DNA from: Verrucomicrobiales bacterium
Lineage (GTDB): Bacteria > Verrucomicrobiota > Verrucomicrobiia > Limisphaerales > Palsa-1400
Assembly: GCA_003138485.1 (NCBI GenBank)
Contig: PLGF01000175.1
Location: 2,052-66,051, forward strand
Reading direction: 5' to 3'
Length of the DNA stretch: 64,000 nucleotides
Shown here: positions 27,607 to 36,693 of the stretch, one piece after another
Layout: the number at the start of each line of letters is the position of its first letter
How positions within the stretch are numbered: the first letter of the stretch is position 1
Made by a program: the position numbers and the translations under genes
The notes under the pieces: generated by a model
The model's input: only the letters and a program-made list of their open reading frames with translations
Told to the model about the DNA's origin: nothing
Database searches by the model: none

Positions 27607-29183
27607 TTGCCTCCGAGCCTCTTCAACACCTCGGCGCCGACCAGCAGGTTGAGTTGCGATTGCAGGGCCAGATGGTCATAGCGCGCCTTGTAATGCTGCG
27701 CCGACATCAGAGCTTCCATCAACTGGGCGCGAATCACTTTTTCGGTTTCCACCAGATCGTTCTGATAGGCCCGGGTGTTCAGGTCGCGGTTATCCGTCGC
27801 CGCGGTCATCGCGTCGAGTGTGGCCTGATAGGATTTTTCGGCGGCGTTCAGGCCCAGGAACGTATCCTTGATTTCAAGGCCGATGCCTTCCTTGAGCAGG
27901 ATTTGATCTTCTTTGATCTTGGAGACCTGGGCGCGGGTTTCAGCCACTTTATTCCGGGTCAGGAACCCGCTGAACAGCGGAATCTCCACGCCGGCGCCAA
28001 CGGTCCAGCCTTGTTTGTTGACGTCCGTGGCCACGCCGGCATCGTAGGCGTTCCACCACTGGTGGACTTCACCCGTCAAGGCCAGCTTGGGATAGTAGTC
28101 GCTTCGCGCGGTTTGCACGGCGCCTTCCGCGGCGCGGATGCCGGCTTCAATCTTGTTCCAGTCTGGATTAAACTGATAAGCGTCGCCCACGAGATGATCC
28201 AGATTGGCGGCGACTGGCGTGTAGGGTATTTCTTTATCCGCCGGTTTCACGCTGGAATTCCATGAGAGTCCCATCGTGTTGGCCAGCGCGGCTTGGGCCA
28301 TCAATTCATTCTTTTCCAGAAGAGCCACCATCGCGCGCAAGGTTTCCACCATCACCTTATTGTCCAGCCAGTCGGTCTTCTTGACTTTGCCGCTGCCTTC
28401 CTTATACATCGTCTCGGTCAGATTCAAGGTGGCTTCCATGCGGGCCAGCGTGTCTGTGCCCACCTGATGGAGCTGCGCGGCCAGCACGGCTCCGTAATAC
28501 ATCCGCTTGACGCTGTCGGTGATTTCCAAATCCGTCCGCCGGGATTCCTGCTTCATCATATCGACCTGGCCTTGGGTCTGTTTGCGCAAACCCTTGCGCA
28601 TCCCGCCGTCGTACAGCAGCCAGGTGGCATTCAGGGAGGCTTCGTAGTTGTCCGGGTCCATCAACTTGACATCCTGGGCGGGAACGCGAAGTTGTTGTGG
28701 CTGCACGCGAATACTCTCGGCGGGAGTGGCCACCGGAATTTGCGCGGTCGCGCCGGCAGGCGCCAGCGGATTGAGCAGTTGGGCGGGAACCGTTGCGAGC
28801 GCGGTGCCTGCCGGCACGCTGATCGTTTGGGCTGGAACGGCCACCCGCGTTGCCGGAAAAAGAAAATCCGGCGCCTGACTCATGTGCTGATAACCCACGT
28901 TCGCACTGATTTGCGGCCAGTAACCGGCCAGGGCCTGCCGGTGCTGAGCCTCGGCCATCGCCACCGCGAACTGGGAAGCCGGTCGGCGATGACTCGCGCG
29001 CAGGGCTGTGGCCAGACAGTCGTCGAGCGACATTTCCTGAATAACTCCGGCGCTGGAATGGTGGATTGGCCCGGAGCCGTTGGCGTCCACGCTTTCCGCC
29101 CGGCCCGCCGCGCAGGAAATAATGCTGGCGGCAAGGACAACCGCCGCAAGTTTGAGGAGTTTGATGTTTGGCGGATTTTTCAT
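27603..29183 (-). CDS. TolC-family outer-membrane channel protein
   Basis: A 526-residue outer-membrane efflux-type protein with a signal peptide (cleavage likely near CAAGRAES). Two OEP repeats are visible: DDCLATALRAS to AEAQHRQALAGYWPQI, and IEAGIRAAEGAVQTARSDYYPKLALTG. A stretch of about 75 residues between the first helix pair and the following strand (about 112-180) is rich in Val/Pro/Ala with repeated VPAQ and VPAGT units, longer than normal. It is the first gene of the operon. No adaptor or pump gene accompanies it, so its inner-membrane partner is either elsewhere or absent. Confidence 0.88.
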   Translation of the reverse strand: MKNPPNIKLLKLAAVVLAASIISCAAGRAESVDANGSGPIHHSSAGVIQEMSLDDCLATALRASHRRPASQFAVAMAEAQHRQALAGYWPQISANVGYQHMSQAPDFLFPATRVAVPAQTISVPAGTALATVPAQLLNPLAPAGATAQIPVATPAESIRVQPQQLRVPAQDVKLMDPDNYEASLNATWLLYDGGMRKGLRKQTQGQVDMMKQESRRTDLEITDSVKRMYYGAVLAAQLHQVGTDTLARMEATLNLTETMYKEGSGKVKKTDWLDNKVMVETLRAMVALLEKNELMAQAALANTMGLSWNSSVKPADKEIPYTPVAANLDHLVGDAYQFNPDWNKIEAGIRAAEGAVQTARSDYYPKLALTGEVHQWWNAYDAGVATDVNKQGWTVGAGVEIPLFSGFLTRNKVAETRAQVSKIKEDQILLKEGIGLEIKDTFLGLNAAEKSYQATLDAMTAATDNRDLNTRAYQNDLVETEKVIRAQLMEALMSAQHYKARYDHLALQSQLNLLVGAEVLKRLGGK

Positions 29184-29547
29184 GGCATTATCAGGTTCAT
29201 TTCATACATCGGTTGCGCGAGATGCTTTCTGAACAGGGGTTTTGAAGGAGGCATTTAAAGCCCCTTGCGCGCCAACATGTTGGGCGATTTTCCCGTGGTT
29301 CAGGGGTTTCCTTTGCAGCCTGCGTGTGATTGAAGCTGGTTCAACAAATCCAACAATTGTGACGATTTCGATACAAGCAATTTCCGCGCCAGATGTCGGG
29401 CTGAATTCCTGATTTGAATGACAGCGAAAAGCCCCACCCAAAGGGCCGTGTGATCTGCTCTCCATGCGTTGCCATAAGCCCTGCCAGCCGCTTCAATTAT
29501 GGGTTGCGAGCGGCCTGGTGTCGGTTATTATTGGAAGTGGATTCGAC
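29184..29547. other. Intergenic region between divergent genes
   Basis: This 364-bp gap separates the TolC-led operon from a small exported-protein gene. GATAAT lies 3 bp before the tolC-like ATG, but without a matching -35 box. GGAAG at 29533-29537 is a plausible ribosome-binding site for the gene at 29548. No other gene or RNA structure is apparent. Confidence 0.4.
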
Positions 29548-30057
29548 ATGAGACGTCCTTTACAAACGACAGTTCTCAGCGCGGCGTTGGGAATCCTGCT
29601 GGCCGGTCTTGCGTTGCGCGGCCAGACGGTCGTCTCGCCGTACCGTGCCTTGCATCCGATCATGAAGGACCCCAATCAGCCCAACGCCCCCTCCAGCGTC
29701 AACCCGTCCGATGTTGGCGCGTCCACTTCGGCGATTACGCCGGGGCAGTCGCAGCCGGCGCAGCCGGGCGCGTTTGCCGCGAGGGTGGACCGTTGCCTTG
29801 CGGCGTCGAAACTGATGGTGTTGGGAACAATTGAAGGGATCAAGGGGACGCTTTACGTGACCAACGTGGGCGCGGTTTTGGTGACGCCGCGCGCGCAGTT
29901 TCTGGTCTGCGACACCCGGGGAGCCAAAGTGGGGACGGCTTCCAAGACCGGCGCGGCGCTGGCGGCCGGGGCGTATGAGAAAATCGAAATCCTGGCGACC
30001 AACCTGAACGCGGCGGATTTGAAATTGATGAAGCTGACCGTCCAGGAGGCTCCGTAG
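29548..30057 (+). CDS. Small exported protein of unknown function
   Basis: A 169-residue protein with a clear signal peptide (MRRPLQTTVLSAALGILLAGLALRG). A disordered Pro/Ser/Gln-rich segment follows, and the C-terminal domain of about 75 residues has alternating strands (ASKLMVLGTIEGIKGTLYVTN and KIEILATNLNAADLKLMKL). ATG at 29548 is chosen for its signal peptide and the GGAAG 10 bp upstream. The family is not recognised. Confidence 0.6.
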   Translation: MRRPLQTTVLSAALGILLAGLALRGQTVVSPYRALHPIMKDPNQPNAPSSVNPSDVGASTSAITPGQSQPAQPGAFAARVDRCLAASKLMVLGTIEGIKGTLYVTNVGAVLVTPRAQFLVCDTRGAKVGTASKTGAALAAGAYEKIEILATNLNAADLKLMKLTVQEAP

Positions 30058-30194
30058 GACTTGGACGGCGCGCGCCTGGATTGATTGCTTTTGACGGCGG
30101 GCCGTACTGCCGATACGTTGAGATGAGATGGCGAGCCGATTTGCTGGCGGTCGAATTGGGCGCGGTCGCCGCCGCGAAGCGGTAGGATGGAGGA

Positions 30195-31394
30195 ATGAAG
30201 AAGCGAATTTTGTTTGTGGGGGGAGACCCGGCAGTCTGCCGGGAATTCCAAGCGCAGAACAGCGGCCCCGATGCGGCCTGGACGGTGCAATCCGCCGGAT
30301 CGGGCGAGGAGGCGCTGGCGCTGTGCTATCAGGCGAGCTTCGACGCGGTCGTGGCGGATGTCCGCCTTTCGGGCATGAGCGGCCCGGATTTTCTCAATGC
30401 CCTGATGCGGCAGCAGCCCAAAGCGATGCGGATTGTGCTTTCGGACATGGCGGACACTGAAAGCACGATGAAGTGCGTCGGGCAGGCGCATCACCACATG
30501 TTGAAGCCATGCGCGGCGGCAACGCTGACTGGCGTCCTTGGCCGCGCATTTGCGCGGGAGGCCTGGCTGCCCAGCGCGCCCGTGCAGGGGCTGATGGCCC
30601 AAATGCGCCATGTTCCCAGTCCGCCCAAAGCCTATTTTCAGGTCGTCGAGGAAATGCGCTCCCCGTCGTGCTCCATCGAGAAGATAGCCGATCTCATCTC
30701 GAATGACCCGGCTATCACGGCAAAAGTTTTGCAGTTGGCCAACTCCGCCCTGTTCGGTTTGGAATTGAATGTCGTCCGCCCGCTTGAGGCCATCGGTTAC
30801 ATCGGTTTGGAGACGACCAAGGCGATTGTCCTGCTGGCGCACACGTTCTCGTCCTTTGACCAGCTCAAGCTGACGGGTTTTTCGGTGGATGAATTGTGGC
30901 GGCACTCGGTGCGGACGGGCCAATACGCGCAACATATCGCGACAATGGAGAGCACATCGCCGGGAGTTTCCGAGCAGGCCTTTGCGGGGGGGTTGCTGCA
31001 TGACATTGGCAAGCTGCTCTTCGCGGCCAATCACGCCGGGATGTTTGCCAAGGTATTGCGTCTGGCGCGCGAGCAGCATTGCAACCTTTGGGAAGCTGAG
31101 GCCCAATTGCTGCCCGGCATGGGCCACGCGGAATTGGGAGCGACGGTTCTGAGCATTTGGGGACTTCCGGCGGCGATCACCGAGGCGGTGGCTTTGCACC
31201 ACTGCCCCTGGAATCACCGCATCGCCGGGTTCAACCCGGTGACGGCGGTGCATGCCGCCAATATTCTGGATCACGAGACCCATCCAGACCCCGCGATCAT
31301 CCTGCCCTCGCAAATCAACACAGCCTACCTGAAGGATTTGGGGCTGGCCGGGCGTGTGGACCAGTGGCGGCGCCAATGCCAGGCTTTCGGATAG
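30195..31394 (+). CDS. Response regulator with HDOD output domain
   Basis: A 399-residue protein. An N-terminal receiver domain (1-118) has the likely phosphoacceptor Asp55 in VVADVRLSGMSG and the conserved Lys in HHMLKPC. An HDOD domain (about 125-330) follows, with SPSCSIEKIADLISNDPAITAKVLQLANSA-type motifs and HDIGK. HDOD domains lack the full HD-phosphodiesterase set and often regulate signalling or motility. AGGAT precedes the ATG at a normal distance. It converges with the flagellar operon, ending 3 bp from flhF, so a link to flagella is plausible but only positional. Confidence 0.9.
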   Translation: MKKRILFVGGDPAVCREFQAQNSGPDAAWTVQSAGSGEEALALCYQASFDAVVADVRLSGMSGPDFLNALMRQQPKAMRIVLSDMADTESTMKCVGQAHHHMLKPCAAATLTGVLGRAFAREAWLPSAPVQGLMAQMRHVPSPPKAYFQVVEEMRSPSCSIEKIADLISNDPAITAKVLQLANSALFGLELNVVRPLEAIGYIGLETTKAIVLLAHTFSSFDQLKLTGFSVDELWRHSVRTGQYAQHIATMESTSPGVSEQAFAGGLLHDIGKLLFAANHAGMFAKVLRLAREQHCNLWEAEAQLLPGMGHAELGATVLSIWGLPAAITEAVALHHCPWNHRIAGFNPVTAVHAANILDHETHPDPAIILPSQINTAYLKDLGLAGRVDQWRRQCQAFG

Positions 31395-31397
31395 TGG

Positions 31398-32447
31398 TTA
31401 CGGAAGCGAGCGCGGGAACTGGCGGTTGAGGATTTTTTCGGCGGTGGCTCCGGCGAAATCGCCTGGAATGTTCGGGCCGCTGCTGAAGAAGCGGATGGGG
31501 TAGCCGGCGCCCAGGGCGAGGTTCCAGATTTTCCCCCAGTTCGGCTCTTCATCCAAATGCGTGATGATCAAATCGTCGATGGCCAGCGCGGAGAACGCGC
31601 GCACCTGGCCCAGAAGCACCGATATATCGTAAGCGCCGTTGAGGACCAGATGGAGGCGTGGCGAACCGTATTGGAGAAGCTGCGCGGCCAGTTCCTGCAC
31701 GGCGGACAGATGGCGCCAATCGACCCCGGGCAAATCGATGAACCCGATGTCCTCCGCGATGGCGCGGGTTTCCGGGTTCCAGGCGCGGTCGTTGGGCACC
31801 CCCAGAATATCGCAATAGACCCCGAGCGGCTCGGCGGTGTTGGCGGTGGCGCCGTCCAGACGCCAGACGCGGGCCAGGCGGCCATCGACCAGGGCGGTCT
31901 GAGTGAGCCACTTGCAGAGCGTGGCGGTTTTGCCCGAAGCGGCGGGGCCGACCAGGACGTGAAGGGAATGAGGTTCGCAGGGGAGCGGCGCGCGCCAGGA
32001 CTTGGCCAGGTGGGCGCGGGCCAGGGCGACTTCCGCAGCCAGGGTGGGCGGCGGGTTTTCGCCGTGAGCGGACTTCAATGTGTCAACAACTTGTTTTGCG
32101 TAGAGGGGGAGCAGGCCGCACTTTTGCAGCAGCGGCCCCACGCGCCAGCCGCTCTCGCCCAGTTCGACTTGCTGTTTGATTTCGTCGAGTTCCTGCCGGA
32201 ATCCGGCCAGCGCTTCCGAAATGGAGGGGGACGGAGCGGCCGGCGGCGGGGCGGGCGGAGGGGGCGGTTCCGGGCGGCAGGCGACGACTTCAATCATCGG
32301 CTTTTGCCACAAGCGCGCCAAGCCGGGCGCCTTCAACGGACGAACCCGCAACACGACGGCGTCCGGTCCGAGCCGGGCGCGGATTTGGGCGACGGCTTCC
32401 TCGGCCGAGGCGGCGACAAACGGGATGGGTTCGGCGTCGCCGTTCAT
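31398..32447 (-). CDS. flhF: Flagellar SRP-like GTPase FlhF (divergent)
   Basis: A 349-residue protein with the FlhF layout: an N-terminal basic/Pro-rich region, a helical N domain and an SRP-type G domain. The P loop is GPAASGKT (167-174). Other motifs depart from the consensus: DLPG (238-241) instead of DTAG, and THLDE (296-300) instead of TKLDE. In polar flagellates FlhF places the flagellum at the pole. It is the last gene of the operon, right after flhA, which is its usual place; the FlhG partner is not present here. Confidence 0.85.
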   Translation of the reverse strand: MNGDAEPIPFVAASAEEAVAQIRARLGPDAVVLRVRPLKAPGLARLWQKPMIEVVACRPEPPPPPAPPPAAPSPSISEALAGFRQELDEIKQQVELGESGWRVGPLLQKCGLLPLYAKQVVDTLKSAHGENPPPTLAAEVALARAHLAKSWRAPLPCEPHSLHVLVGPAASGKTATLCKWLTQTALVDGRLARVWRLDGATANTAEPLGVYCDILGVPNDRAWNPETRAIAEDIGFIDLPGVDWRHLSAVQELAAQLLQYGSPRLHLVLNGAYDISVLLGQVRAFSALAIDDLIITHLDEEPNWGKIWNLALGAGYPIRFFSSGPNIPGDFAGATAEKILNRQFPRSLP

Positions 32448-32448
32448 G

Positions 32449-34551
32449 TCACTCCTGGCAAGGGATGATGGCGGCGCTCTGGATTTCGACGCGCGGCGGG
32501 ACTTCAGCGTAAGAAAGGACGGTCAGTTCCGCAAAGGTGGTTTCGAAGAAGCGGCGGAAGGGCAGGCGGATGGGCGGGGAGCACATGACGACGGGCGGCT
32601 GGCCGGCGTTGAGCAATTGCTGCACACGCGGCGACAAGGTATCGACGACGTGGCGGGCGAGCTTTGGCTCCATCATCAGGGTGATTTCGCTTGGGGTTTG
32701 GCGCAGGCCCTGCGCCATCTGCTGCTCCAGGCGCGGGTCGAGTGTGATGGCCTGCAAAGCCCCTTTTTCCGATTGGTACGGTTTGATGATCTGCGCACCC
32801 AAGGCGCGGCGGGCGTGCTCGGAAAGTTCGTCGGGGTTTTTGGTGACGCTGGTGTAATCGCTGACCTTTTCCAAAATGCCGGCCAGGTTGCGGATGGAGA
32901 TGCCTTCGGCCAGGAGGTTTTGGAGGATGCGCTGGACCTGGCCGACGTTCAATTGGCCCGGGATCAACTCGGTGATGACTGTCGGATTGGTCTGCTTGAG
33001 ATTATCCAGGAGGTTCTGGACGTCCTGGCGGCTGAGGATTTCGTGGCAATTCCGTTTGACGGTTTCGGACAAATGCGTGACCAGGACCGAGGGGGCATCG
33101 ACGACGGTGTAGCCGCTGATTTCGGCGTTTTTCCGTTCGGCCTCGTTGATCCAGGTGGCTGGGAGTTTGAAGACCGGTTCGACGGTGGGGAGGCCCTTGA
33201 GGACGACCTTGCTGTTGGAGGCGTTCATGGCAAGCCAATGGCCGGGGACCAATTCGCCTTGGACGATGGGGTTGCCCTTCAAGAGAAAACGATACTGGTT
33301 GGCTTCCAATTGCAGATTGTCGCGCAAACGGATGGGCGGGATGATCATTCCCATCTCTTGGGCGAAGGTCTTGCGCACGCCGGTGACGCGCTCCAGCAGG
33401 TCGCCTCCTTTTCGGGCGTCGGCCAGGTTGATAAGGCCGTAGCCCAGTTCGATTTGGAGGGCATCCAGGCTCAGGAGAGACTCGAGTTTGTCCGAATTGG
33501 CGGCGCCGTTGGCCGCGCCCTTGCCGGAGCCGGCGGCCGGCGCATCCGCCCCGGCGGCGGTTTTTCCCTTGAGGGATCGCTCTTGTCCGGTCAGATTGTA
33601 AGCCAGGAAACCGGTGCAGCCGGCCAGAAACATGAATGGGAACATGGGCAATCCCGGCACGAGGGCGAAGACGACAAGCATGGCGGTGAGGATCGTCATG
33701 ACTCTGGGATAGGAGAGCAATTGCTTGGTCAGTTCGTTGCCCAATTCCTCCTTGGCGGCGGCGCGGGTGACGAGGATGCCGGCGGCGGTTGAAGTGATGA
33801 GGGCGGGTATTTGGGAGACCAGGCCGTCGCCAATGGAGAGCAGGGTGAAACGCTGCAAGGCCTCGTTGACGGACATCCCTTTTTGGAGGATGCCGATGGC
33901 AAAACCGCCCAGGACGTTGATCAAGGTGATGAGAATGGCGGCTATGGCGTCGCCGCGGACGAATTTGCTGGCGCCGTCCATAGCGCCGTAGAAGTCGGCT
34001 TCTTGTTCGATCTTGCGGCGGCGGAGGCGGGCCTCGGTTTCGTTGATCATCCCGGCGTTCAGTTCGGCGTCGATGGCCATTTGCTTGCCTGGCATGGCAT
34101 CCAAAGTGAAGCGCGCGGCGACCTCCGCGATGCGCCCCGCTCCCTTGGTGATGACGATGAAATTGATGAGGACCAAGATGAGGAAGATGACCAAACCGAC
34201 GACGTAATTGCCGCGGACGACGAAGTTGCCGAACGTTTCGATGATATGCCCCGCGTAACCATCCAGCAGAATCAGGCGGGTGGAGGCAATATTGAGCGAA
34301 AGCCTGAAGAGGGTGACGAACAAGAGCAGGGTTGGAAAGCCCGTGAAATCGGCCGGTTCCTTTACATAAAGGATGGAAAGCAGGATCAGCAGCGAAAGGG
34401 CGATGCTGGTGGCCAGGAAACCGTCCAGGAGAAACGGGTGAATGGGCAGGATCATGACCAAAATGGTCACGAACAAGCCCGCGATCAGGAGAATGTCGCC
34501 GTTTTTGAAAAGGCGGCCAATGTTCGACTTATTTGACGGACTCTGTGCCAT
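32449..34551 (-). CDS. flhA: Flagellar export gate protein FlhA
   Basis: A 700-residue protein of full FlhA length. Eight transmembrane segments occupy the first half, with the FHIPEP-type region (ADFTGFPTLLLFVTLFRLSLNIASTR) and DAMPGKQMAIDAELNAG. The cytosolic C-terminal domain forms the nonameric ring that docks export chaperones and substrates. It is followed immediately by flhF and preceded by flhB. Confidence 0.96.
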   Translation of the reverse strand: MAQSPSNKSNIGRLFKNGDILLIAGLFVTILVMILPIHPFLLDGFLATSIALSLLILLSILYVKEPADFTGFPTLLLFVTLFRLSLNIASTRLILLDGYAGHIIETFGNFVVRGNYVVGLVIFLILVLINFIVITKGAGRIAEVAARFTLDAMPGKQMAIDAELNAGMINETEARLRRRKIEQEADFYGAMDGASKFVRGDAIAAILITLINVLGGFAIGILQKGMSVNEALQRFTLLSIGDGLVSQIPALITSTAAGILVTRAAAKEELGNELTKQLLSYPRVMTILTAMLVVFALVPGLPMFPFMFLAGCTGFLAYNLTGQERSLKGKTAAGADAPAAGSGKGAANGAANSDKLESLLSLDALQIELGYGLINLADARKGGDLLERVTGVRKTFAQEMGMIIPPIRLRDNLQLEANQYRFLLKGNPIVQGELVPGHWLAMNASNSKVVLKGLPTVEPVFKLPATWINEAERKNAEISGYTVVDAPSVLVTHLSETVKRNCHEILSRQDVQNLLDNLKQTNPTVITELIPGQLNVGQVQRILQNLLAEGISIRNLAGILEKVSDYTSVTKNPDELSEHARRALGAQIIKPYQSEKGALQAITLDPRLEQQMAQGLRQTPSEITLMMEPKLARHVVDTLSPRVQQLLNAGQPPVVMCSPPIRLPFRRFFETTFAELTVLSYAEVPPRVEIQSAAIIPCQE

Positions 34552-34563
34552 ATCAGATGAACG

Positions 34564-35643
34564 TTACAAACTTTGCTCGCGATAATACCGATAGGCGTTG
34601 ACGCGATACACCCAGGCCAGTATTTCGGCCACGGCTGCATACAACTGAGCAGGAATCTCGCCACCAACACGCCCATATTTGAACATCAGTCGCGCCAGGG
34701 GCACGTTTTCGACGATGGGAAGCTGGTGTTGCTGGGCGATTTCGCGAATCTGCTGGGCGTTAAGACGGATTCCTTTGGCCACGATGCGGGGCGCTTTCAT
34801 CGTTTTCCGGTCATAGCGGAGAGCGATGGCAATATGGGTTGGATTTGTCACAACTACGTCGGCTTTAGGGACTTCCGCAAGCATCTTGCGTTTGCTGATG
34901 GAGTGTCGGCGGCGGCGCTGCTGGCCTTTGACCAAGGGGTTGCCCTCCGTGTTCTTGGTCTCTTCTTTGAGTTCCTCCTTGGTCATCATCAGGTCCTTGC
35001 CGGTCTGCCAGAATTTGTAGCCATAATCGGCCGCCGCAATGACGATCAGCGCCACGCCAACCCGGAGGATAAGGTGAAAGGAAGAATCTGCCATAAATGC
35101 GGCAATCCTTGCCACATCAACCGACGTGTGGAAGATCGGGTCGGCCAGAATGCTCCCAATGACTCCATAGCACAGAGCAATGATGACGGAGAGCTTGGCG
35201 ATTCCCAATCCGGTCGCAACAGTCGAGCGCATGGAGAAAATGCGCTTCAAGCCTTCGAGGGGATTGAGCCGTTCCCAATGGGCTCCCAAGGCTTCCGAAC
35301 TGGTGCGAAAGCGGGTTTGGATGCCGCCCGCCAGCAGGCCTCCGGTCACCGTCGCCGCCATGACCGGCCAGACGCATTTGCCCAGCGTCAAGGCCCCGGA
35401 AATGGCGTAACCTTGCATCGTGTTTGGGGTCAGGGGAGTGTTGAGATGGCTCAGTGACGTGGCGAGCAACTGCGCCATGGTCCGCCACATTTCGCCCCCG
35501 GTCATTCCCAGTGCCAGCAGGGCGCCGCCCAAGACGAAAACCGTCTGCACTTCGGGACTGCGGGCGATCTGGCCTTTCTTGAGCGCGTCCTCTAATCGCT
35601 TTGCTGTGGCTTGCTCTGTTTTCTCGCCCGTGTGTTCGCTCAT
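34564..35643 (-). CDS. flhB: Flagellar export switch protein FlhB
   Basis: A 359-residue protein with four transmembrane helices and the autocleavage site NPTH at 267-270 (VVTNPTHIAIAL). Self-cleavage there switches export from rod/hook to filament substrates, together with FliK, also encoded in this operon. The opening EKTEQATAKRLEDALKKGQ is typical. It lies between fliR and flhA. Confidence 0.96.
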   Translation of the reverse strand: MSEHTGEKTEQATAKRLEDALKKGQIARSPEVQTVFVLGGALLALGMTGGEMWRTMAQLLATSLSHLNTPLTPNTMQGYAISGALTLGKCVWPVMAATVTGGLLAGGIQTRFRTSSEALGAHWERLNPLEGLKRIFSMRSTVATGLGIAKLSVIIALCYGVIGSILADPIFHTSVDVARIAAFMADSSFHLILRVGVALIVIAAADYGYKFWQTGKDLMMTKEELKEETKNTEGNPLVKGQQRRRRHSISKRKMLAEVPKADVVVTNPTHIAIALRYDRKTMKAPRIVAKGIRLNAQQIREIAQQHQLPIVENVPLARLMFKYGRVGGEIPAQLYAAVAEILAWVYRVNAYRYYREQSL

Positions 35644-35655
35644 GGCAGTGGCGGG

Positions 35656-36411
35656 TTAATGGAGCAATTGGGAGACCTTCAGCATGTCTTCGGGCAGGCG
35701 CCGGAGGTAGTTGACGATGTGCTGGGACATCAAATCCAGAGTGAGGCCAAACACACTCAGGCCCACAAGGGGACGGACGGCGAAACTTTCCGCGAAAACA
35801 TTCATCTGGGGCACGGCGCGGCCCAGGACGGCGAAGACCAGCGAGATGATGAACGAAACCGCCAGGAGCGGCGCGGCCAATTGCAGCGCGATGCCGAAGA
35901 TGCCGCTGGTGCGCGCGACAATATCAACCAGGAAGGCCTGCGAAAGATGGGCCGAGCCAATGGGGAGATAGGCATAGGTTTTCTGGAAGCCAAGAAGCAT
36001 CCAGTGATGCATGTCCAGGCTCAACCAGAGCATCGCCGCCAGATAATAGAGCATCGTCGCCGGCGCGGTCATCGGCGCGTCCGCCAGCGGGTTAAGGCCG
36101 GGCGGGGTTTGGAGGCCGACTTCGCCGCTAATAATGCTGCCCGCGATTTCGAGGGCGAAGAAGATCATCCTGCTGGCAAAGCCGATCATAAGACCGATGC
36201 CGATTTCCGATGCCATCAGGCCGATCATCCCCCAGGCGTCGGACGGTTGGATGGCGTCAGGGGGCAGGGTGGCGCCAATCATGCCGGCCAAAAGTGCGCC
36301 CAGGGCCAGGCGGAGTTGGACCGGGAAATTGCGGGCGGAGAAAATCGGGAAGACGGCCAGCATGGCGCTGGCGCGCAGGAACACCATCAACCAGTTGGTC
36401 AGGTCGATCAT
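35656..36411 (-). CDS. fliR: Flagellar export apparatus protein FliR
   Basis: A 251-residue integral membrane protein with six predicted helices and the FliR pattern (ARLRLALGALLAGMIGATLP, GEIGLGLMIGFASRMIFFALEIAG-like region). It joins FliP and FliQ in the helical export gate in the centre of the MS ring. It sits in the conserved fliP-fliQ-fliR-flhB order. Confidence 0.93.
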   Translation of the reverse strand: MIDLTNWLMVFLRASAMLAVFPIFSARNFPVQLRLALGALLAGMIGATLPPDAIQPSDAWGMIGLMASEIGIGLMIGFASRMIFFALEIAGSIISGEVGLQTPPGLNPLADAPMTAPATMLYYLAAMLWLSLDMHHWMLLGFQKTYAYLPIGSAHLSQAFLVDIVARTSGIFGIALQLAAPLLAVSFIISLVFAVLGRAVPQMNVFAESFAVRPLVGLSVFGLTLDLMSQHIVNYLRRLPEDMLKVSQLLH

Positions 36412-36420
36412 GGCGGCGGT

Positions 36421-36690
36421 TCATTGGGCCATCTGGGGCATCTTGGTGATCATGGCGGTGGCGAATTCCATCAGCGAGCGCAGCATCCAAGGCAGCAGGA
36501 TGATGAGCAGCGACATGATGGCCAGGGCCTTGGGCACAAAGGTGAGCGTTTGTTCCTGGATGGAGGTGACGGATTGAAAGAGGCTCACTCCCAGGCCAAT
36601 CACCATGGCCAGGGTCAGGATCGGCGTGGCCAGGGTCACGGCCTCGAGCATCAGTGTTTTCAGCAAGTCGGTGGCAAGGGCGGCGTTCAT
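36421..36690 (-). CDS. fliQ: Flagellar export apparatus protein FliQ
   Basis: An 89-residue protein with two hydrophobic helices and the family's LFQSVTSIQEQTLTFVPK motif. It is an export-gate component of standard length, located between fliP and fliR with 3-9 bp gaps. Confidence 0.95.
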   Translation of the reverse strand: MNAALATDLLKTLMLEAVTLATPILTLAMVIGLGVSLFQSVTSIQEQTLTFVPKALAIMSLLIILLPWMLRSLMEFATAMITKMPQMAQ

Positions 36691-36693
36691 AAA

